Positions 47,401 through 58,922 of a stretch of DNA of 64,000 nt are shown piece after piece; position 1 is the first letter of the stretch, and each line of letters begins with the position of its first letter. The position numbers and the translations under genes were made by a program. The notes below the pieces were generated by a model. The model was given only the letters and a program-made list of their open reading frames with translations. It searched no databases and had not been told where the DNA came from. The stretch lies in assembly GCA_963989385.1 (NCBI GenBank), contig OZ022508.1, positions 29,038,166 to 29,102,165 of the forward strand, given 5' to 3'. Origin of the DNA: Ctena decussata. Lineage: Eukaryota > Mollusca > Bivalvia > Lucinida > Lucinidae.

Positions 47401-50400
47401 CGCTCAACCACTTTGTTGGTTTTGTCGTGTCGTGGCTCAAATGAAGTTAAACGAGGAAAACATAGGTAAAAATTTAAAATACTATTACCCTCCTGCTATG
47501 CAGTGACACAATGCAATCATATAAATTTTGATATGATCAAGGATACAAATCGTATAATTGCGGCGAGGAACGTTACGTCATCGTTCAATGTCAAAATGTA
47601 TAAAAGCCAAAAAAATAGATAAAAATAACCTACCGTTACATTGTCCGCTCTCGTTCAAAATGAAACCCGTCTTGCATGCACATTTGTATGACCCTGGCGT
47701 GTTTTCACAAACAGTATTTGGTTCTGTCAGAAAATAAGAAAGGAGTCTTGTCACGCGAAAATATGCTTAACTTATCTTAAAAAAATCGTTAACTCTAACT
47801 AATGTTCGAGTCCCTGCAGCTGAGCTGGACATCTGTTTTGTACCTGTAGATAGTTTAAAATCCATAAGTTGTGTATGCGAACAGCCAAGACCATGACCCG
47901 ACTATCAGTCTGAGCATTTTCTACTTACATAATACCATTAACACCCTTTTTGCGTGTGTGACTCAAACAGAATTCAATATATATTTTAAAAATTATTGCA
48001 GAGGCATTAACTTGACGTCAAGCTATTCTATATTTATAAAAGGTAAACCCTACAATACGTATTATATTTGCTGTTCAAAAAAACAACAACAAAAACAACA
48101 ACAACAAAAAAAAACATCATAGATTATTAATTATTGTAAGGTATCCCGTAAACATCCGAGATATGTTCAATACGGTATCTAGAATGAAAGCATTTGCATT
48201 GTTTGTAACAGAAATGCAGAATGTATTGAAAACCGGCGAATTCTATTATAATAAGTTGAACTTTATTTATTTTACTTCGCTTGCAACGAAAGGTCAACGT
48301 GTCGTGCTGATATGCTGTGACCATTAAAATGTAAATTGGGATATATCAAATTCTTTCTCCACACGTTAACGCAAATAGAAACATAAAGAAAGACAACTAA
48401 ATTAGTCTCATTTGAAAATGACAACAGAAGGCAAAACGGTGTGTCGGCCGTAAAGCGTATCCCCGTACTTCATCAAAGTACCGGTCCTTCGGGACCACTG
48501 AGTACCATTCTAGTCATTTTGAAAAAGAGCGTTTCTGAAGCCGGCGCAAGTGTGCGTTGCCGGTGTCGCAAATTTCATCATTTGTCATGAACATACTCAC
48601 TTAAGTCGACTCTGCTTTTTTCATTTCTTCAGTGTAGTCCTTGCTTCCAAAGGATCCAAAGGATTTCATTTCTTTAGTGTAGTCCTTGTTTTCAAAACTT
48701 ACCAGTGCAAGGGTTACTGACAGCATCGCATTCGTTTTTGTCATCACCACAATACTGTCCACCCCATCCAGATTTACAAACACATCCTGTCACAGGATCA
48801 CAAATCTCTGCTCCTATCTCACAATTACACTTATTTCCGCAGTTGAGACCGTAATGGAACTCGTCACACGCTGAAATCATAGATAAGTTAAACTAAGCAT
48901 TCAAAGTAGGTATGTTTTTCCCTCATTTCAATGATTTTTAGTGTATCTTGCTATTAGATATAACACGTTTCATAGCCCTTGTCACGAATTCGCCTAAAGA
49001 ATTTTATAAAGTGAATGCTGGGTAGCACATTTTTTATATTTAAGACAATTTTGAAATACACATCCTTTACACCCGCTTACAACGATATATATCTACACTG
49101 CTCAAAATATTTAAAGGAGCAGTTGATATTTTCCCATAGACATTACTACAACATATACCCAGTTCCACTGAATGTAGAAAAAGACATTGGCTGCAAAACC
49201 GCTGCAAACAAGTGTGAGTAACACGATCTATATTCAGCGATAACTTCTAAATGGACTTTCACCCATTATCTCCTTTAAAGGGACATAAAACAGATAAATA
49301 TAGAGTCTTGAGAAAGTCTATAGGAGCGCCTATAGAGGCACTTAACTCAGGCTGTTTGACTGCAAAATTTGATTGTGGCCAGATTTCAGTCATACAGTAT
49401 TACCGACACAAGTCCTGCCATCATTTTCCAATCGAAATCCTTTTCTGCACGAGCACCGATAGCCGCCTTCATAGTCTTGGCACGTGTTGGGATGGGAGCA
49501 TAAGTTAAGCTCTGGATCTTCACATTCTTTAATGTCTGAAAGTAGATTGGTTTATGAGTGAAAAAGGCTGACAATAGCTGGCCAGATATTGGTGGAGAGA
49601 TACATTTCAAAACGCATTTTTGGTATCTCATTTACGATATGTGTAAAATACCACGGAATCAATTTTGAAAGATGCTTACGATATGCTCAGCATATAAATA
49701 TATGTAATTAAAAGCTTTAAAATGGTTTGAGCGACCTTCAAAACGTCTAAAACTTGCGCAAATATTTAATGGTACTCGTACGCAAACGCTCAAGTATGTA
49801 CAGGGTGTTAAGAAAGTTCGAAGACATTACAATATTGCTTATAACTTCAGAAGTTACATTCATTAAATCTTAAAACTTTACATGTTCCAAAAACTATTCA
49901 ATATTAAAGGATCCACAATGTAACAACTTTTACAACTGCACTTTACTGTAATAAATTTAGCAGTTCATACCCAAGGTGTCAAAGTGGCCTTCTATTTATT
50001 TTTTATTTTAGGCATAAAGGTGTGGCATATTAAACTGTTATTTACTCTTATCCCTTAGTGAATCATCATTTCAAAACTAACTTAAATGATAGAGACTAAG
50101 CCAAACAGTACTTTATTAGTTACAGTTTGTAAGGAATCGTAGAAAACATGCACATTTTGACAGTTGATTCATTGACATGAAAAAGCAGATCAGGAATTAA
50201 TATTTTGCGAAGGGGGTGGGGGTAATGAATTTACATCTGAAACAAAAATTGAAATCAGAACATAACATCAAATCATTTATATCATGGAGTGGGTCTTATA
50301 GGTATGGGAGACAAGAATAAAATTTCAAACTATTTTTATATATTTGAAATTTTACCACCAAAAAATCATATTATGCAAATATGTTGATAAAAAATAGCAT

Positions 50401-53400
50401 TTCTACGACAATAATGCATCTTAATGACAAGACAATTAGTTAATTACAAGGTTTTTTTTACCCCAATATCAAATATTGCACGAGTTTCCTAAACAATTTC
50501 ATATTCTTACCTATGTTTTTTCAAATCAACAAGGTTTTAGTGCCAAATTCAATTAAAAAATGAATTTGAAGTTAAATCTATAGATTACTTTGTTCAGAGT
50601 GACTTTGCAAAACAACATAAAGAGAAAAATCAGATCAAATGTTTATGCTCGATGTGAGAACAAATCTAATAACAAGAGACTAAAAGAAATCTGCAAAATG
50701 CCTCTGTGTTTACAAACACTGATATAGATTCTATCCCAATCCCTTAAAATTAAAGGTTTCAGTTGAGAATGGGGGTACCCTGTCGATTTACTCTGGAATT
50801 CCGTAGTAAACCATCGGAAAATAATTAAAAACTAAATGAAAATATCACGAAAATATTCCCTGCAATACCAGTACTTTTACATCTTAAATATTTCTGTTAG
50901 TTTAAAAAAAACAAAAAAAAAAACAAGCTCTTAGGATGCCTAACTGTTATGCAATTCAAAATTTTGCCTTCACCATTATCAGCTCTGTAGAGGGTGTGCC
51001 CATGGCAATTCAGATTTTCTTGTCATTTTGAAATAAAAAAAGAATTTCTATGTTGCATATCTTTGGTAGGGCTTCCTATATCACACATACAAAAATCTGC
51101 AAAAATCATAACATTATTAAGCTTTCAGTATCAGTTTAAATAATGTCTACGGACTTTCTTAACACTCTGTAATGGAAATACACCTGTGTAAACTGGGAGA
51201 CGGTAGAGTCCACTAAACATCAATAGGCTAAACAAGGCGGAACTCTGGAAAGTATTATTATAGAGAACGTCCAAAGTAAAAATATTCGTCTGTCTTATGG
51301 AAGATCAAAACACTGCTGCATGACATCATATATGAAGAGCAAATGAAAGATATTCTATTTAATTAATGGTGTTTGACGCAAAATTATGGCGACTTTCTTA
51401 CCGATGCACGTCTGATTATCTGCGGCGATATGATAACCAGTCGGACATTCACATCTGGTTTGTCGGTCTTCCACCACACAAATATCAGTACAGTTCAGCT
51501 CACCGTATACTGCACAAAGATCTTCGACTAAAATGTGAAACAAAAATGATTAAAAGGCGCATTTTTTTTTTAAAATTCTGATGAACAGAAGTCTTTATCC
51601 TGTTTAAACTATTAAGGCATTATCTCTGTGCAAATTGAAATTTGCAAAACTTACAAACTATAGTACTGAAGTAATAACTTTTTAACATTTTAACGTGTAA
51701 CATTGTCTGAAATATAATTTACGAAAACTGTGAAACCAGGTTTCGAGAAAACACCCCATTCCTCACTCAAGGTATGAACTAGGTTGTTCAACGCATAGGC
51801 AGCTTAATGTTCTAGTTAAAGTATATATGTCTTCCAGAGCACATACAATCACGTATGACTATTTGTTTTTGCAACCGATTTTTTTCAAACTTTTCGAAAT
51901 GTTTTCGCTTTCAAGTTGTTAATTAGTGTATTCATTAGTTTTGTACAACTGGGCCAACTTTTGTACAAATCTCTGTTTCCTAGTATTTTGTTTAAAAAAA
52001 TACCATTAAGCTATTAACATTCCGCAAAGGCTAGATTGTGCAAAATAAAGAAACTGTTTGCACTGTTTGGACTGTCTTTGGACATTATTTTGCACTACTC
52101 TTCCACTTATAAGTATCAAAGAACACACACTGAATTGCTGCCATCCATTTTCTAAGGAAATTTCTGAGCCGACAAAGGCCATGCTTCCGACAAGAATTAT
52201 GCTTTCCAAAATCAAAACCGTACCACAACCTCAAATGGTGACCACTCGCACAGCTTTATAAAATTTGACACAAATTCTAAGGGAAATTGCTTTGCATTCA
52301 AATGTGGACAAAGTAAAAAGATAGGCAATGATCAGGAATTAATACAATCAAACCCACATTCCGCTCTCAAAACCAATAGGGAAAGAAGCACATACAGACA
52401 GTAATTGATATAAGTTTACGAAATCACGCACAGTAAACCGAACGAGCATCTCTTTCCCAAACAGATGGTCAGTCAGCTACTCCAATAACAGCATCAACAT
52501 CTATTTTTACTTAATTTGTATTTTAATTATAAAACAAAACCAAACAGAAGGCAGACTGGGCAGCAATACAGGTGACCAAACCGCCAAAGACCATAGACAA
52601 GCGTACTCAGCAGAACGTAACATCAAGGAACCGCAACAGAAGTACCGCCTTGGAGTCGACAGCAATAGATTACTGGGGGCCTTAAACTAGTTTTACTGAG
52701 CCCAAACCTGGCCCTCTGCTTCTGCAAATCGGTAGAATGGATGACGAATGTATGGTCAGGCGTGGTCTTCTCTTGCTTGCTAATGCATTTCAGATATATA
52801 TGACTATGTAATTTTTAACATCAAGAACATACATTATAGAACTTGATCAGCTGAATGACAGGAAGCAAAGAGTTTTAGTATCAACTATTGTTTGAACCTT
52901 TAACACGTCCGGATACACATGCATGTATGTTTTTTACACTTGGTACATAGATGATAGCTTTTCTGATCTTCCAGAAGAAATTAACCCATTTACAAATAAA
53001 AGCATCGTAAACGACTGCGTAATACCCCGCCACTGCGAATCAATAGCCCTTCTTTTACCTTTTATACATTTGTTTCACGAATATCATTATTTTATACATG
53101 TATATAGCCCCAGGGCAGGGGCGGATAGTCTCTGGGGACAAAATTTTGATCGTGACATGAAGCTCATATTACCTAGATAATGTGCTGGAAGTTTCAGGAA
53201 AATCCTTGTTCATCTTTGATTTTATACAGATTTTTTCTTCATAACTTTATACATGTATATAGCCCCAGGGCAGGGGCAGGTAGCCCAGGTGGACTAAATT
53301 CTGCTTCTAACAGAAAGCTTATGTCATTTCAATAATTTTTGTGGAATTTCATCCAGATAAACAGAGTCTGATTTATACAGACATTTTCATGATTTCATAC

Positions 53401-56400
53401 AAGTATATAGCTTGTGTCAGGGGCAGGTAGCCACCGGGGATCAATTGTTTTTATCAAGACGGAAAGCTTATATTAATATGATTATATTTTAGAAGTTTCA
53501 GAAAAACCCCTAGAACTCTGATTTTATACATTTTTATCATTATTTAATACATGTAAATAGCCCCAGGGCAGGGGCAGATAATCCAGGTGAACAAAATTCC
53601 GCTTGTAACAGAAAGGTAATGTTACTTCTATCATTTCTGTGAAATTTCATAAAGCGATTTCAAAATGTAAAGGAACTACAGACCAAGACCTTTTTTTTAA
53701 GACCTTGACAAGGGCAATAACTCCATCAGAAGATATCGAAATTTGCCCATTAACTATCCCAACTGAGATATTCTCAAGACCAATGCACATGCCAAGTTTG
53801 AAGAAAATCCGTTAATAAATACTGAAGTTATCGAACGGAAACGAAGTGCTCATGGACGGATGGATGGACGGAGAGACGTACGTACGACGGACGGACGGAT
53901 ACACGGACAGCCAGCAGGAAAACATAATACCCCACCACTAACGTGTGGCGGGGTATAACAAGAGGACCAAGAGGCCCTGAATCGCTCACCTGACCAAAAT
54001 GTTAAAGGTCAAACTAGGGTCATAATTTGAACAAACCTCATAGTTTGCAACCATTTCCAAATGGTTCTGAAGAAGAAGATTTTGAATGTTTTTCTATGTA
54101 TTGCTATGGTTCAAACCCTGGACCCTCTGGAGCAGGGCCTTTTTGAACCCTGGGGCCATCATTTGAATAATCTTGGTAAAGGACCACTAGGCAATGCTAA
54201 AAGCTAAATTTCAAGCCTCTGAGCCAAGTGGTTCTGAAGAAGAAAGTTTCTGAATATTTTTCTATGTATTTCTATGGTTCAAACCCAGGACCCCCTGGGG
54301 CCGGACCATTTTTGAGCCTGGCACCATCATTTGAACAAACTTGGTAAGGGACCACTAGGCAATGCATCATACAAAATTTCAAGCATCTGCACTAAGGGGT
54401 TCTGGAGAAGAAGGTTTTTAAGTACAGTTTAACTTCAAACCCAAGACTCCCTGCCCCAGGGCCAATTTGGATCCCAGGGCCACTATTTACACAAACTTTG
54501 TAGGAGTCCACCAGGCAATGCATCATACCAAATTTCAAGTATCTGAGCCATGTGGTTCTGAAGAAGAAAATTTTTTAATAGTTTTCTATGTATTTCTTTG
54601 GCTCAAACTCAGGACTCCCTGCCGATGAGCCATTTTGGACCCTGGGGCCATCATTTGAACAAACTTGATAAAGGACAACAAGGCAATGTTACATACCAAT
54701 TTTCAAGTATCTGAGCCAAGTTGTTCAGAAGAAGAAGATTTTTGAAAATTTTTCTATGTAGTTCTATGGTTCAAACCCAGGACCCCCTGGGGCGGAACCA
54801 TTTTAGACCCTGGGGTCATCATTTGAACAAACTTGGTAAAAGACTACTAGGCAATGCTGCATACCAAATTTCAAGCATCTGAGCCAAGTTGTTCTGAAGA
54901 AGAAGATTTTTGAATATTTTTCTATGTATTTCTATGGTTCAAACCTAGGACTCCCTGTCACGGGGCCATTTTTAACCCTGGGGCCACCATTGAAACAAAC
55001 ATGGTAAAAGGTTATATGGCAATGCTACATACCAAATTTCAAGCATCTGAGCCTTGCGGTTCTGAAGAAGAAGATTTTTTAATATTTTTCTATGTATTTC
55101 TATGGTTCAAACCTGGGAATCCATGCCCCGGGACCATTTTTGACCCTGTGGTCACCATTTGAACAAACTTGGTAGAGGACCACTAGGCAAAGTTACATAC
55201 CAAATTTCAATCATCTGAGCCAAGCAGTTATGGAGAAGAAGATTTTAAGTGTTTTTTAGTTTTGAACCCAAGACCCCCTGCCCCAGGGCCATTTTGGACC
55301 CTAGGGAAACCATTCGAACAAACTTAGTAGGGGACCACAAGGCAATGCTACAAACCAAATTTCAAACATCTGAGCCAAGCAGTTCTGGAGTAGAAGATTT
55401 TATAGTATTTTTTAGTTGCGAACACAAGACCTCCTGCCCCAGGGCCATTTGGACCCCGGGGCCACCATTTAAAGAAACTTGGTAGAGGACCAGTAAGCAA
55501 TGTTACATACCAAACTTCAAGCATCTGAGCCAAGCAGTTCTGGAGAAGAAGATTTTTAAGTATTTTTTAGTTTCGAACCCAAGACCCCCTGTCCCAGGGC
55601 CATTTTGGACCCTGGGTCCACCATTTGAACAAACTTGGTAGGAGACCATAAGGCAATGCTACAAACCAAATTTCAAACATTTGAGCCAAGCAGTTCTGGA
55701 GTAGAAGATTTTTAAGTATTTTTTAGTTTTGAACACAAGACTCCCTGCCCCAGGGCCATTTTGGGCCCTGGAGCCACCATTTGAACAAACTTAGTAGAGG
55801 ACCACTAGGCAATGTTACATACCAAATTTCAAGCATCTGAGCCAAGTAGTTCTGGAGAAGAAGATTATTAAGTATTTTTAAGTTTCGAACCCAAGACCCC
55901 CTCCCCCAGGGCCATTTTGGACCCTGGGGCCACCATTTGAACAAAATTGGTAGAGGTCCACTAGGCAAAGTTACATACCAAATTTCAAGCATCTGAGCCA
56001 AGCAGTTCTGGAGAAGAAGATTTTATAGTATTTTTTAGTTTCGAACCCGACCCCCTGTCCCAGGGCCATTTTGGACCCTGGGGCCACCATTTGAACAAAT
56101 GTGGTAGAGGACCACTAAGCAATGTTACGTACCAAATTTCAAGCATCTGAGCCAAGCAGTTCTGGTGTAAAAAGATTTTTAAGTATTTTTTAGTTTCGAA
56201 CCCAAGACCCACTGCCCCAGGGCCATTTTAGACCCTGGGGCCACCATTTGAACAAACTTGGTAGAGGACCACTAGACAATGCTTCATACAAATATCAAAG
56301 CCCTAGGTATAGCGGTTTCAGAGAAGATGTCATTTAAAGCAAATTGTTGACGCTGCACGACGGACGACGCACGACGGACGACGGACGACGCACGACGGAC

Positions 56401-58861
56401 GACGGACACTGGGTGATCACAATAGCTCACCCTGAGCCAGTGAGCTACAAAGAATATGCACCGAAAGGAAAGAATTTACTTCTCAGAGAGCAAATTTCAT
56501 CCTTTAAGTTGGCCCGCCCACAGAGGGTGAATAAAAGGATAAATATGGCAGAGATGCTTTCATTGAAATTATACCAATTTACGTAAATAGCACAAACTTT
56601 CAGCTATAAGACAAATTAATTTACCACATGAGTAGTATCGTTAGAAGTATTCTAACGCCATCATATAAAAGTGCATGATCGCAAGTTACATATCATTTTG
56701 TTAAATCGCCAAACACATCCTTGGTATCTGTAACAATGACCTATATTTTCAATAGGAGGCAGTAAAAAGGCAAAGACAATCAGTCAGATCACACTTGTTT
56801 TCACTTTCGAAGAAGATTATGCGTGTCTCAGAAGGCTCGTTTCATGTAATTAACATGGAATGAAAACATGAAACAACCAGGGCTTGATTCGAAAAGTTTA
56901 AATAAAATAACGTATTTCGTGTGATATTCCGTTTAATCAAATACCGATATCTGTCTTAAATTTCCAAGAAATACCTTTTCTACAAGTTCTTCGATCATCG
57001 TTAAGAATGTAGCCATAATGACAATAGCAGTTGTATCGTCCATGCACGTTAGTACATATTTGCTCGCATTCTGCATTTCCAGTTAAACATTCGTCAAGAT
57101 CTATAATAAAAATTTGACTACACAACAAACGTAATTTGAAAACAGCAAACAATAGATAATTAATTTAGAAAGTGCGTGTTTAAGTTTTTGTCACTATTTT
57201 GGACTCTGCATACGCACTATTACTATTCCACAAGAAAGTGCATCATGTCAGTACTTACTAAAGATAAAGTTATTTAAAACAGTCAATGTATATTCATATG
57301 TATACATGTATGTCTCTTAGGTGTGCTTAAGAAATAAAACTGTCTTTTATATATTCCTATTCATTACTAAAGTAGACTTTGGGATGTCTTTGTCGGTCTT
57401 TCCCTTTGGTGTTGGGGGTGGGGTTTGGGATCTGGTTCGGTCGGTTCCTGGGGTGTGGTTGCTCTTTAAATTTGGATTATTAATATGAAGCAATACTGTA
57501 ATCTGATCGACAGAACAATTAATGGCAGCTGATCTGTTCAAGGAAAAAATAAAATGAGCCACGTCATGTGACTTCCAACAATGTGGCAATTTTGTCATGT
57601 GACTATCTTTCTTATTTATACAGAGTGATCAGAGACTTAACCTTGGCTCTATTGCTTGGGTCACTTCCACGGATGGCTTTGACAAGCAAAGGCTCTGATC
57701 AGACTGCACGTATGTGCAGTCTGATCAGAGCTTTTGTTTGTCAATAACGCCACATTGTTGGAAATCACATGATGTGGCTAAAATGTAATCTGACCCTAAA
57801 GCAAAATAATATTAGAAAATAATACGATAAACATTATAAGAGTATTATGAAAAGGTTCTTCAATTCATGTTGTGAAATATTCGGCACTCGTCCATATAAC
57901 AGAGACATGCTCGAGTGTCCTGCGCAATATGAACTCAGTATCAATTAAATAAACTTCACACAGTTGAATATCCACAGTCAACAACGAGCATCATGTTCTG
58001 TTGTTTGCAACTTCATTCAACAACTGCGAGCCGGTGTCATACGAAGCCGTCAATGGCAATGTCTATAGGTACATGTATATTGCTGTGTTTACCCATTTTC
58101 TTAAGGGTGCCTGCATAGGTCTCAAACTTTAGAACAGGTATTATGAACTTACCAACACACATAACAGGGTCAGTTCGATCAGTTATATATCCTTCGTTGC
58201 AGCCACATGTAAAACTCCCAACAACGTTGGAGCAAGTATGGTGACACGTGTTCAACGCTGGGTCGTCACACTCGTTAATGTCTGAAAATATTATTTAATT
58301 CAAACATACATTATTCATAATTTCACTGACATGCACCGTAAGATATACACAAAATAAAATTAATGGGATTGGAATGAAAATTTTATTTGCTACTACATGT
58401 ACTACATCATAACCTTAACTTTAGCTTTTACAGTTAACAGACCAACTTACCAACTAAGACCCTTAATACCAAGTCAATTCTTCTATTTCATAGACATGGC
58501 AGAGCCATTTATTATAAGGGGCGTTCCTAAAATGTGTCGTTGAAGTTCACTACATGTCGTCTCCGCCTAGACAATAGTTTTTCACTGACCTGGAGCCAGA
58601 GCAAAATATTGAATATTCAGACAGCGTAGCATGACTTAATCCTTTCCTTTTCGATTTATATATTTCTCAGAGTCAACTGACTGTTAACCTAAACAAAACA
58701 AATAAACAAAAACATGTGTTTTTGATGATGCAGTGGCTGATCTGAGTCTTCACTGATTGCACATGCTAAAAGGTAAATACTTCTGATTTTAAATGAGTGC
58801 TAAGTGAACGTTTCATACATTAGAATAAATATTTAGACAAATGTCAGGCAAATACGAGCGC

Positions 58862-58922
<61 letters not shown>

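Noticed and set aside
48601..48702. Read-through extension of e7 with repeated KDYT(K/E)EMK peptide
   Set aside because: The consensus donor and in-phase joining to e8, which completes the cbEGF, argue it is intron. An intron-retained form cannot be excluded.
55348..56212. Repeated minus-strand ORFs with [18 protein letters not shown] peptides
   Set aside because: They are frames through the P2 tandem units. Similarity follows the DNA repeat and stops vary between units.
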